From Corynebacterium silvaticum (GTDB lineage Bacteria > Actinomycetota > Actinomycetes > Mycobacteriales > Mycobacteriaceae): DNA of 64,000 nt. The notes beneath the pieces are model-generated. The model was not told the DNA's origin. It searched no databases and saw nothing but the letters and a program-made list of their open reading frames with translations. Every line of letters begins with the position of its first letter. Within the stretch, counting starts at the first letter, position 1. The DNA lies in contig NZ_SDQO02000001.1 of assembly GCF_004382825.2 (NCBI RefSeq), positions 1-64,000 of the forward strand, in the 5' to 3' direction. The translations under genes were made by a program, and so were the position numbers. Shown one piece after another: positions 23,904 to 32,009 of this stretch.

Positions 23904-26155
23904 CGCCATTCACCCTGTGTGCCGCCACCAGCAGCGGCAACCCACACAACAACCACTACCCGAACCACCACCACATCACCGACCAGACGGGACTAGGGCA
24001 GGTGACCCAGCTGGATCATGTCGCCGCCACCTACACCGGCGACCGGCGCTCCTCTGCGAGCTTCATCTCCTCAGACTGTGTCGTCATGGACATCGACAAC
24101 GACCACACCGACAACCCCGCCGACTGGATCACATCGGAGACCCTCGGCGAGCTCATGGCGGGTGTGGTGTTCATGACCGCCACCAGCCGCAACAACCAGA
24201 AGCCGAAGGGCGCACTGTCGGCCAGGCCGCGCTTCCACGTCTACTTCCCAATCACCGAGGTCACGGACGCCGACACCTATGCGGGGTTGAAGCGCCGCCT
24301 GGCGGCCAGGTTCGGTTTCTTTGATCAGCAGGCGTTGGATGCCGGCAGGTTCATCTACGGCACCACCAACCCCGAAACCACCATCCACAACGGCAACCAG
24401 CTGCTCGACGCGTGGCTGGATGAGGCCGACGAGATTGACGTGTTCGCCGCGTTCGACGCTTCCACGCAGGTGATCGGGGAAGGCTCCCGCAACGCCACCC
24501 TCTCCCGCTTCGCCGGACGCGTCCTGATCCGTTACGGGCAGACCGCCCAAGCTCGTGACCTGTTCGACCGGAAAGCGTCCCTGTGCGAACCGCCCCTCGG
24601 GGATCACGAGTTGGAGTCGATCTGGGGCTCGGCGTGCAGGTTCGCCGCCAAGGTTGAGGCGCAGCCGGGGTATCTGTCGCCGGAAGCCTACGCGGAGCTG
24701 ACGAGCCTGAAGCCAGATGATCTCACCGATGTGGGGCAGGCGACGATCCTGGCTGGCGAGTACGCGGGACGGATCTGCTATTCGCCGGCGACCGCGTGGA
24801 TGGCCTACGAGAACGGGGTGTGGGAAGAAAACGAACCCAAAGTCCAGCACGTCGTCCAAGAACTCACCACCCGCCAACTCGAACAGGCTCAGACCGAACT
24901 CGACCAGGTGACCGAGCGTGCCGGGGAACTCGGGGTGACCGCGATGTTGGTGGCGATGAGCAAGACCAAGGCGCTGGCGGCGTTTAGCCGAGAGCAGGCG
25001 CGGGCCTACCACCAGATGGTCGCAGTGCAGGAGTGGATGAAGTTCATCTACAAATGCCGCTCAGACCGCACCATCCTCGCCGTCATGCGCCAAGCCCGCC
25101 CATTGGCGCTCATCGACCCGCACGTGCTCGATGCCGACCCCTACCTGCTCAACACCCCCTCGGCGACGTTCGACCTACGCGACGGCACAGCCCGTGACCA
25201 CGACCCAGGCGACATGCTCACCAAACAAACCGCCGTCGACCCCACCGATCAAGGCCAGCAGATGTGGCTCGACGCGCTCAACGTCACTTTCGGCGGCGAC
25301 GCGGAGTTGATCGGGTACGTGCAACGAGTCTGCGGCCTGGCCGCGATCGGGAAAGTACTGATTGAGGCGTTGATCATTGCCTACGGCGACGGTAACAACG
25401 GCAAATCCACGTTCTGGAACACCATCGCCCGCGTCCTAGGCTCGTACTCGGAGACCATCTCGGCTGAGGTGCTCATCGCGGGCAAGAAGAACAACGCCAA
25501 ACACGAAATGGCCGAAACCCGCGCCCGACGCCTCCTCATCGCTGGCGAGAACGACGAAGGTGTGCGCCTGTCGACCTCGACGACGAAACAACTCGCCTCG
25601 ACCGACAAGATCGCCGCCGAGAAGAAGTACAAGGACCCCTTCTCGTTCACCCCCTCGCACACGCTCGTGCTCTACACCAACCACCTACCGCGTGTGGGTG
25701 CGATGGACACCGGCATCTGGCGCAGGCTCATGGTGATCCCGTTCGAACAAACCATCAAACCGGACAAGGACATCAAGAACTACGCCGACCACCTGTTCGA
25801 GCACGCCGGTGGCGCAGTCCTCGCCTGGATCATGGACGGCGCGAAGCTGATCCACGCCGAGGACTACCGGCTCACCCCACCCGCCCAAGTGGTGGAGGCG
25901 TCAGAGGCGTACCGGGCGGCCAACGACTGGTTCGCCCACTTCCTCGACGAACGCTGCGAAACCGGCGACGGCCTGTCGGAGAAGTCCGGGGAACTCTACG
26001 CCCGCTACCGGGCGTGGGCAATCGGTCGAGGAGATTACGCCCGGTCAACCACCGACTTCGCCGCAGCACTGGAGAAAGCCGGCCACACGAAACACCGCAC
26101 CAACCAAGGCGTGCGCGTGGTCGGGCTGCGCCTGAAAACCGAATTCGAACTCTGA
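23900..26155 (+). CDS. Phage primase-helicase (D5/P4 type)
   Basis: A 751-residue replication protein. The N-terminal about 200 residues hold a primase-like part with CVVMDIDNDHTDNPADW (an acidic DxD-type site) and RPRFHVYFPI. A linker and an N-terminal D5-helicase region follow. An SF3 helicase core has Walker A GDGNNGKST at about 496-504, Walker B-like RRLLIAGENDEG, sensor region LVLYTNHLPRV and RRLMVIPFEQTI. The C-terminal residues form a winged-helix region common to P4-type primases. It primes and unwinds for the family A polymerase upstream. Confidence 0.9.
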   Translation: MTPFTLCAATSSGNPHNNHYPNHHHITDQTGLGQVTQLDHVAATYTGDRRSSASFISSDCVVMDIDNDHTDNPADWITSETLGELMAGVVFMTATSRNNQKPKGALSARPRFHVYFPITEVTDADTYAGLKRRLAARFGFFDQQALDAGRFIYGTTNPETTIHNGNQLLDAWLDEADEIDVFAAFDASTQVIGEGSRNATLSRFAGRVLIRYGQTAQARDLFDRKASLCEPPLGDHELESIWGSACRFAAKVEAQPGYLSPEAYAELTSLKPDDLTDVGQATILAGEYAGRICYSPATAWMAYENGVWEENEPKVQHVVQELTTRQLEQAQTELDQVTERAGELGVTAMLVAMSKTKALAAFSREQARAYHQMVAVQEWMKFIYKCRSDRTILAVMRQARPLALIDPHVLDADPYLLNTPSATFDLRDGTARDHDPGDMLTKQTAVDPTDQGQQMWLDALNVTFGGDAELIGYVQRVCGLAAIGKVLIEALIIAYGDGNNGKSTFWNTIARVLGSYSETISAEVLIAGKKNNAKHEMAETRARRLLIAGENDEGVRLSTSTTKQLASTDKIAAEKKYKDPFSFTPSHTLVLYTNHLPRVGAMDTGIWRRLMVIPFEQTIKPDKDIKNYADHLFEHAGGAVLAWIMDGAKLIHAEDYRLTPPAQVVEASEAYRAANDWFAHFLDERCETGDGLSEKSGELYARYRAWAIGRGDYARSTTDFAAALEKAGHTKHRTNQGVRVVGLRLKTEFEL

Positions 26156-26169
26156 AAGGACACCCCACG

Positions 26170-26301
26170 ATGACATCCCGCACCCCATCAACCACAACCG
26201 CTAACGACGCGATAGTCGTCAGCGGTTACCGGCCGAAGGATCGTGGTTGGTTGAACCATTACTACCGTCTGTACCCGTCCTCACCAGCGTTTTTGCGGTG
26301 A
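26170..26301 (+). CDS. Small hypothetical protein
   Basis: A 43-residue frame (MTSRTPSTTTANDAIVVSGY, ending LYPSSPAFLR) preceded by gaaaggac at a good distance from the ATG and tightly following the primase-helicase. No family recognised; the GYRPKDRGWLNHYYRLYPSS stretch is aromatic and basic. Confidence 0.45.
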   Translation: MTSRTPSTTTANDAIVVSGYRPKDRGWLNHYYRLYPSSPAFLR

Positions 26302-26312
26302 CCGCCCGCCGG

Positions 26313-26410
26313 GCGTGCTGGTCGTGTTAGTCGCCCCTGGACTTCTCTATAGGGCCTTAAAAGTACAAACCAATATAGAAAGTTAAGGGCAGACCGTCAC
26401 GACCAGCACA
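26313..26410 (+). promoter_or_regulatory. Nested inverted repeat upstream of the VRR nuclease gene
   Basis: Twelve perfect base pairs, gtgctggtcgtg at 26315-26326 with its complement at 26398-26409, enclose a second stem, ccttaa at 26355-26360 with ttaagg at 26383-26388, in an unusually AT-rich patch. It could be a structured leader or operator; no T-run follows. Confidence 0.5.
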
Positions 26411-26435
26411 CCCCTTGAAATCTCAAGGAGTGACC

Positions 26436-26714
26436 ATGAACGAACACCACATCGAACAAGCACTGAAGCGTGCGGTTGAGGATGACGGGGGTCTGTGCTG
26501 GAAGCTTGTCTGCCCTGGAACCACGGGCGTACCTGACCGGCTATGCCTGATGGGAGGCCAGGTCGTCTTCGTCGAAGTCAAAGCACCCGGCAAGAAGCCC
26601 CGGCCGATCCAACGCCGCCGGATGAGCCAACTGGCCGCCCACGGCTTCACCGCGCTGGTCGTTGACTCGACCGACGGCATCAAGGAGGTGCTTGATGCGC
26701 TACCGGCCGCATAA
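26436..26714 (+). CDS. VRR-NUC domain nuclease
   Basis: A 92-residue stand-alone VRR-NUC protein of the PD-(D/E)XK superfamily. It has GLCWKLVCPGTTGVPDRLCL with the metal-binding Asp, VVFVEVKAPGKKPRPIQRR with the E-x-K, and the helix MSQLAAHGFTALVV. Phage members process branched or flapped DNA, often next to SNF2 helicases as here. The ATG at 26436 follows aaggagtgacc. It overlaps the helicase start by 20 bp. Confidence 0.88.
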   Translation: MNEHHIEQALKRAVEDDGGLCWKLVCPGTTGVPDRLCLMGGQVVFVEVKAPGKKPRPIQRRRMSQLAAHGFTALVVDSTDGIKEVLDALPAA

Positions 26715-28071
26715 CTACCAGCAGACCGCCACGCGGTTCATCCTCGACCACCACGAAGCGGCGATCCTCCTGGGCATGGGACTCGGCAAGAGTGTCATCA
26801 CCCTGACGGCAATCTGGCAGCTGCTGCTCGACTACTTCACCGTCTCCCGCGTCCTTGTCGTCGCACCACTGCGCGTCGCCCGCGACACCTGGCCAGCCGA
26901 AGTAGCCAAGTGGGACCACCTCCAAGGTCTATCGGTGGCGGTCGCGGTCGGCACAAAGCAGGATCGGCTCGACGCGCTGGCCAAGTCGGCGATGATGACC
27001 GTCATCAACCGGGAAAACATCCCCTGGCTCGTCAGACAGTACGGCGATAGCTGGCCGTTCGACATGGTCGTCATCGACGAACTCTCCAGCTTCAAGAACC
27101 ACCGTGCGAAGCGGTTCACGGCGTTGGTGAAAATGCGCCCACACGTGAAGCGCTGGGTCGGCCTGACCGGCACCCCCGCCTCCAACGGGCTCATGGACAT
27201 CTGGGCGCAATTCCGGCTCCTCGACGGCGGCCAACGCCTCGGCAGATTCATCACCCGCTACCGCGACAAGTGGTTCCTGCCGGATAAGCGCAACGGAATG
27301 CAGGTGTTCACGTACAAGCCGAGGGCAGGCGCTGAGGAGGAAATCTACGACGCTATCGCCGACATGACGTTGTCAATGCGCACCACCGACCACCTCACGC
27401 TGCCTGATCTGACGGTGACGACCACGCCCGTGGTGCTCGGAGCCGGAGAACGAGCTGTGTATGAGCAGCTCAAGGCCGACCTGGTGGTTGATCTGGATGG
27501 GCAGGTGGTGGATGCGGCGAACGCAGCCGCGCTGTCGGGCAAGCTGCTGCAGCTCGCCTCGGGTGCGATCTACGACGAGCACGGCGATACGGTCGAGGTG
27601 CATGGGGCGAAACTCGATGCCCTCGAAGACATCATCGAGGCCGCCAACGGCCAAACCGTCCTCGTCGCCTACTGGTACCGACACGACCGCGAACGCATCC
27701 AGCGTCGCTTCCCACAAGTCCGCGAACTGAAGACGTCGGCGGACATCGAGGCGTGGAACCGGGGCGACATCCCGCTTGGCCTGATCCACCCCGCTTCCGC
27801 TGGGCACGGACTGAATCTGCAGTCCGGTGGCCACTTGCTCGTGTGGTTCTCGCTGACCTGGAGCTTGGAGCTGTATCAGCAGACCAACGCCCGGCTGTAT
27901 CGACAAGGACAGGCCGAGCCTGTCACCATCACCCACCTCACCGCCACCGGCACCCTCGACCAAGCCGTCCTCAAGGCGCTGGAGACGAAGGACATGACCC
28001 AGGCCGCATTGATCGACGCGGTCGCCACCGAACTCACAACCATAAGCAGGAAGGAGTCGTCATGCATGTGA
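26695..28071 (+). CDS. SNF2/DEAD-like superfamily 2 helicase
   Basis: A 458-residue ATPase starting MRYRPHNYQQTATRFILDH. Motif I is LLGMGLGKSV and Ia is VLVVAPLRVA. Motif II is VVIDELSSFK (DELS) and motif III is GLTGTPASNGLMD. The C-terminal lobe has HPASAGHGLNLQSGGHLLVW and QQTNARLYRQGQ (motifs V and VI). Short SNF2-like helicases of this type are standard in Gram-positive siphovirus replication modules. Length is normal. It overlaps the preceding nuclease and the following regulator gene. Confidence 0.9.
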   Translation: MRYRPHNYQQTATRFILDHHEAAILLGMGLGKSVITLTAIWQLLLDYFTVSRVLVVAPLRVARDTWPAEVAKWDHLQGLSVAVAVGTKQDRLDALAKSAMMTVINRENIPWLVRQYGDSWPFDMVVIDELSSFKNHRAKRFTALVKMRPHVKRWVGLTGTPASNGLMDIWAQFRLLDGGQRLGRFITRYRDKWFLPDKRNGMQVFTYKPRAGAEEEIYDAIADMTLSMRTTDHLTLPDLTVTTTPVVLGAGERAVYEQLKADLVVDLDGQVVDAANAAALSGKLLQLASGAIYDEHGDTVEVHGAKLDALEDIIEAANGQTVLVAYWYRHDRERIQRRFPQVRELKTSADIEAWNRGDIPLGLIHPASAGHGLNLQSGGHLLVWFSLTWSLELYQQTNARLYRQGQAEPVTITHLTATGTLDQAVLKALETKDMTQAALIDAVATELTTISRKESSCM

Positions 28072-28523
28072 TGACCAAATACCTCGACACCCGCAAAGCA
28101 GCCATCAGCGCATTGCAGGACTTCGCCGTGATGGAGCAGATCATCGACACCACCGACGAGCAGATCAAGACCGCCTACGACGACGTCACCACCCCAGCCT
28201 CATCGAAACTCGACGGGATGCCCCGCCACACGGATCTGCACGCTGGGGAGATACGGGTGGCGGTCACGTTGGATCGGATCGACATCTACCGTGCCCGCTA
28301 CGCCCAGGCGCGTGAGTACATGGCGTGGTTCCTGCCCGCCTGGCAGCTGCTCACCGACGACGACAGGTTCGTGCTCGAAGCATTCTTCCTCGGCGACGGT
28401 ACCCAGGATGAGGCGGTGCAGACGGTGTGTGACCACTTCTACGTGGAGCGCACCAGCGCCCACCAGAAGAAGTCTCGGGCGCTCGCCCGGCTGGCGTCGG
28501 CGCTGTATGGGCAGGCCGCGTGA
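28062..28523 (+). CDS. RinA/ArpU-like late transcription regulator
   Basis: A 153-residue protein with an N-terminal helical region (MTKYLDTRKAAISALQDFAV) and a C-terminal sigma-like helix-turn-helix: LTDDDRFVLEAFFLGD, QDEAVQTVCDHFYVERTSAH and QKKSRALARLASALYG. Proteins of this layout close the early operon of Gram-positive phages and switch on packaging and structural genes. The ATG at 28062 follows aaggagtcgtc; the longer upstream frame is antisense-like shadow coding. The packaging genes begin shortly after. Confidence 0.78.
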   Translation: MHVMTKYLDTRKAAISALQDFAVMEQIIDTTDEQIKTAYDDVTTPASSKLDGMPRHTDLHAGEIRVAVTLDRIDIYRARYAQAREYMAWFLPAWQLLTDDDRFVLEAFFLGDGTQDEAVQTVCDHFYVERTSAHQKKSRALARLASALYGQAA

Positions 28524-28605
28524 ACCTAGCCGCCAAAAGGTGTCAAGAACTGCGGATGCATTTAGGGTTTCGGGCCTGCAATGATGTAGGTGGTTGAAAA
28601 GTAGG

Positions 28606-28653
28606 AAAAGCCCCAGGGCAAGCCCGGTCATCGGCTGGGTGCCTTGGGGCTTT
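28606..28653 (+). terminator. Hairpin between the early operon and the HNH gene
   Basis: Stem aaagccccaggg / ccttggggcttt (one mismatch) with an inner agcc/ggct stem and only three T at the end. Probably a weak terminator or processing site after the late-regulator gene. Confidence 0.5.
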
Positions 28654-28678
28654 GCCGTGTCCGGGAAAGGGGTGCGTG

Positions 28679-29056
28679 ATGCCGGTCAAGCCTGCCCGTC
28701 CGTGTTCCCAGCCCGGCTGCCCGAACCTCACCCACGCCCGCTTCTGCGAAGCCCACGCCAAGGCAGAGGACGAGCGCTACCGCAAGTGGCAGCGTGACCC
28801 GAAGATCAACCGACGTTATGGGGCCCGCTGGCGCAAGATTCGTACCGCCTACATCACCGCCCACCCCTTGTGCGAGGACTGCCTCGCAGCTGGCCGGTAC
28901 ACCCCGGCGCAGGAAGTCCACCACGTCATCCCGTTGGAGCACGGCGGCACCCACGACACCAGCAACCTCCGGGCGCTGTGTAAGCCGTGCCACTCCCGCC
29001 AGTCGGCGCTCGACGGCGACCGGTGGAGGCAGACCCCGAGGGTCTACACCTACTGA
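28679..29056 (+). CDS. HNH endonuclease of the packaging module
   Basis: A 125-residue protein with an N-terminal zinc knuckle (CSQPGCPNLTHARFC), KINRRYGARWRKIRTAYITA and the HNH core HPLCEDCLAAGR, EVHHVIPLEHGGTHDTSNLR and LCKPCHSRQS. Small HNH proteins next to terminase genes are needed for DNA cutting during packaging in HK97-type phages. The ATG at 28679 follows gggaaagggg. The small terminase gene lies about 1.1 kb downstream because an antisense Abi_C gene is inserted between them. Confidence 0.88.
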   Translation: MPVKPARPCSQPGCPNLTHARFCEAHAKAEDERYRKWQRDPKINRRYGARWRKIRTAYITAHPLCEDCLAAGRYTPAQEVHHVIPLEHGGTHDTSNLRALCKPCHSRQSALDGDRWRQTPRVYTY

Positions 29057-29269
29057 AATCTGTGCCACGTCGCGCCACGTCGCGCCGAGGTTGAGAAACC
29101 TCAAAGATGCCCACCTCAGTGCTGATCGGCAGACACGGGGGAACCTGGCGGCGCTGGCGAGGGGGTTGGGGTCTCTCTATCTCTACGACGCTCGGACAGG
29201 TCAGCGGGCGGGGCCAACCGTGCACAAAGTTACCGAATCAAACAGGGTATTGACCCCGAGTTTCCGTTT

Positions 29270-30106
29270 TCATCTCTTGCGCCAAGGAGCGTGAGGGTCA
29301 TTGAAAGTATCGACTACAAGCTGGCACCAAAGGGTTGCTGCATTGATGGCAAGGTCAGCGTGGCGTTTGTAGAGGCCGGTGCGTGCCGTAGAGGGGCCAT
29401 GCCCAGTGCCGTGTGAGTTTCTTAGCTCATTAAGACTAAGAACGATATTGGTAGCTCCGCCGAGGATCCTTTTAACGGATTGTGTGGAATCGATTCCTTT
29501 GGTACGTGCGCCCGGTGAGAGTCCCAGTGCTTCATTTACGGCTTTGATCAAGTCTGGGAAATCGCTGACTGGTGAAACCTCTGGGTTAAGTTCTCGCAGG
29601 ATTGCCTTTGCAGTTGCTTCAACCAATTCTTTGGATGCCCCGATAACTGCTGGCGCATCCCCTTGCGTGTTGCGTAACCTTTCTAGTTGCTCATGTACTC
29701 CGCTTGGATCTGTAAGCCGGGAGGTGTCGATCGTAATAGGAGCTGAGTAGTTAGCTGGTGGCGTCACTTTGCCGTTATCAGAAACTTCCCATCCGTCGTA
29801 GCCCATGAGTCTTACGAATTTAGACCAGGTTTTTGAGTCGTGAAGTATTTCCCCAGGAACGAATGATTCGAGGAGGGTTTCCATTGCTCTTGCAAGTCGG
29901 ATCGATGTCTCGGCGCTGGACCAGTCTAATCCGGCAAGGAACGACTCGGCAGTAGCCCGACGCTCGCTGGAATCCTGGGATTGGAAATTCGGCTTAGGCT
30001 GGAAACCTTCATCACGGAAAGCGCCCTCGATCGTCCTGACGGTTGAGGACGTAAGCATCTGCCGGAAAACTGTAAGTGTCCGTTGACTAATTTCGCCCGA
30101 CGCCAT
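29270..30106 (-). CDS. Abortive infection family protein (Abi_C domain)
   Basis: A 278-residue protein. The N-terminal part begins MASGEISQRTLTVFRQMLTS. The C-terminal part has FPDLIKAVNEALGLSPGART, VKRILGGATNIVLSLNELRN, SHGTGHGPSTA and a final LAINAATLWCQLVVDTF, which matches the Abi_C domain with its RNxxGTGHG motif. Abi proteins cause arrest of infected cells. It lies antisense in a gap between HNH and small-terminase genes, a cargo position like that of Abi_2. Start at 30106 is supported by ggaggt six bases upstream. Its GC is visibly lower than that of the flanking phage genes, suggesting separate acquisition. Confidence 0.78.
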   Translation of the reverse strand: MASGEISQRTLTVFRQMLTSSTVRTIEGAFRDEGFQPKPNFQSQDSSERRATAESFLAGLDWSSAETSIRLARAMETLLESFVPGEILHDSKTWSKFVRLMGYDGWEVSDNGKVTPPANYSAPITIDTSRLTDPSGVHEQLERLRNTQGDAPAVIGASKELVEATAKAILRELNPEVSPVSDFPDLIKAVNEALGLSPGARTKGIDSTQSVKRILGGATNIVLSLNELRNSHGTGHGPSTARTGLYKRHADLAINAATLWCQLVVDTFNDPHAPWRKR

Positions 30107-30166
30107 GTATCTACCTCCAATGGCAAGGCTACTTCTTGTTTTGTGGGTTTGAAAGGAATACATGCC

Positions 30167-30742
30167 ATGGCCAAAGACGGAACCAACCGTGGTGGACGTC
30201 GCGTCCGGGCGGGCGCGAAGCCTGATGCGTTGAACGAGAAACTCGCCGCAGGACGCCCCGCCACCCGGCTCACCGCGCCGACCGATTTTGATGTGTTTGA
30301 TCTGGATGGCACCGACATCGGTGACGGCGCGGTACTTGCGGGCGAGCCGATGCCCGAACCGGATGAGTACCTGAGCGCTGAGCAGCGCGACGGGAAACCG
30401 CTCGGCGCTGACTTGGTCTATCGGGAGACGTGGGAGTGGTTGGACGCCCGGGGCTGTACCGAGTTCGTCTCGAAGCGGCTGATTGAGCAGTATGCGCAGG
30501 CGTTCGCGCGCTATGTGCAGTGTGAGCAGGCGATTTCGAAGTTCGGTCTGCTGGGTAAGCACCCGACCACTGGGGCTGCGATCGCTAGCCCTTTTGTGGC
30601 GATGTCGCAGTCCTTTGGGAAGCAGGCCAACGTGTACTGGTACGAGATTTTCGACATCGTGCGCGCCACCTGCACCACCGATTATTCCGGCACCGCGCCC
30701 GGTGACCAGGTCATGGAGCAGCTGCTGAAAGCCCGCTCCTGA
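30167..30742 (+). CDS. Terminase small subunit (P27 family)
   Basis: A 191-residue protein with a basic N-terminus (GGRRVRAGAKPDALNEKLA) and the P27-type core: YRETWEWLDARGCTEFVSKR, LIEQYAQAFARYVQCEQAIS and a C-terminal VYWYEIFDIVRATCTTDYSG. It binds phage DNA at the packaging site and recruits the large subunit at 35118. The ATG at 30167 follows gaaaggaatac. The two terminase genes are unusually far apart (4.4 kb), with MetK, methyltransferase and small genes between. Confidence 0.85.
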   Translation: MAKDGTNRGGRRVRAGAKPDALNEKLAAGRPATRLTAPTDFDVFDLDGTDIGDGAVLAGEPMPEPDEYLSAEQRDGKPLGADLVYRETWEWLDARGCTEFVSKRLIEQYAQAFARYVQCEQAISKFGLLGKHPTTGAAIASPFVAMSQSFGKQANVYWYEIFDIVRATCTTDYSGTAPGDQVMEQLLKARS

Positions 30743-30821
30743 CATCTTTCGATTTCTTCTTGGCCTGCCCTGACGAGGGTGGGCCTTCTTCATGTTTCAC
30801 AGCTTCTCGGAAGGAGCCCCT

Positions 30822-32009
30822 GTGTCTGTTTGGACTGCTGAATCTGTGTGTATTGGTCACCCTGACAAGCTGTGTGACCTGATCGCCGACACCATCCTGG
30901 ACGACATCCTCGCCGTCGACCCGAAGGCTCGGGTGGCAGTGGAGGTGATGGCTACAGGTCGCCGTATTATCGTGACCGGTGAGGTGACCACCACCGCCAA
31001 ACCCCGGCTTCGCGCTTCCACGCGGGTGGCGCTGCGTCGGGCGGGTTATGACCCGAACCGGTTCATCGTGTTTGTGTGGGTGCGTTCCCAGTCGCCGGAC
31101 ATCAGTGCGGGCGTGACCACTTCGCTGGAGGCCCGCACCGGCAACACTGGGGAGAGCTCCGTGCTGGGTGCAGGTGACCAGGGCACTGTCTACGGCTATG
31201 CCTTCAGCGAGACCCCTGAGCGGCTGCCGCTGCCGCTCGTGCTCGCGCATGACATTTGCCGCAGGATCGATACCGCCCGCACTCAGGGGACGGTCACGGG
31301 GATTCATTCGGACGGTAAAGCACAGGTCAGCGTGATCTATGACGAGATCGGTATCCCGGTTGGGATCGACACCGTGGTCGTCTCGGTTCAACACGACGAA
31401 GACAAATCGCTGGACGTGCTCGAGCGCGAAATCAACGCGCTGGTCATTGCTCCGGCGATCGACGAGCACCTGCCAGGTGCCGCACCTACCCACATCTTGG
31501 TGAATCCATCGGGACGGTTCGTCACCGGCGGTCCCACCGCTGACACCGGGCTGACCGGACGCAAGCTCATGGTCGACACCTATGGCGGGCTCGGTCCGCA
31601 TGGCGGCGGCGCGTTCTCAGGTAAAGACCCCTCCAAGGTCGACCGGACGGGCGCGTACATGGCGCGGCTAATCGCCAGGACAATCGTCGACGCAGGCCTG
31701 GCCGAGGAATGCCACGTGAGTATCTCCTATGCGATTGGGAAGGCCGATCCGGTCGCGTTCCACGTCGACACGTTCGGCTCTGGCCAGCACCCCGACTGGC
31801 TGCTCACCAACGCCGCCCGGGCAGTATTCCCGCTACGCCCGGCAGCGATGATCGACGCGCTCGGACTGCGAGCCCCGGTCTTCGCGGGGCTAGCTACCTA
31901 CGGCCACATGGGCCGTGCTGGCCATCCGTGGGAGAACACGGTTTCGTTCGTCAACCAGCTTCTTGAGGAGGTGAGGGTTTATGCTGATCAAGCAGTTACC
32001 GATTGGTGA
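30822..32009 (+). CDS. metK: Phage-encoded S-adenosylmethionine synthetase
   Basis: A 395-residue methionine adenosyltransferase making SAM from methionine and ATP. It has the N-terminal SVCIGHPDKLCDLIADTILD, the central GAGDQGTVYGYAF and the glycine-rich loop GGGAFSGKDPSKVDRTGAYM, so all three MAT domains and the catalytic His/Asp/Lys residues appear intact. Length is close to cellular MetK. GTG at 30822 is preferred because aaggag lies six bases upstream; an ATG at 30792 is the alternative. Its end overlaps the DNA methyltransferase by 29 bp, so cofactor supply and DNA methylation are coupled. Confidence 0.93.
   Translation: MSVWTAESVCIGHPDKLCDLIADTILDDILAVDPKARVAVEVMATGRRIIVTGEVTTTAKPRLRASTRVALRRAGYDPNRFIVFVWVRSQSPDISAGVTTSLEARTGNTGESSVLGAGDQGTVYGYAFSETPERLPLPLVLAHDICRRIDTARTQGTVTGIHSDGKAQVSVIYDEIGIPVGIDTVVVSVQHDEDKSLDVLEREINALVIAPAIDEHLPGAAPTHILVNPSGRFVTGGPTADTGLTGRKLMVDTYGGLGPHGGGAFSGKDPSKVDRTGAYMARLIARTIVDAGLAEECHVSISYAIGKADPVAFHVDTFGSGQHPDWLLTNAARAVFPLRPAAMIDALGLRAPVFAGLATYGHMGRAGHPWENTVSFVNQLLEEVRVYADQAVTDW

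Noticed and set aside
29057..29269. Tandem gccacgtcgc units after the HNH gene
   Set aside because: Only two adjacent copies of a 10-mer at 29062-29085 with no further structure; too little to call a repeat or origin.
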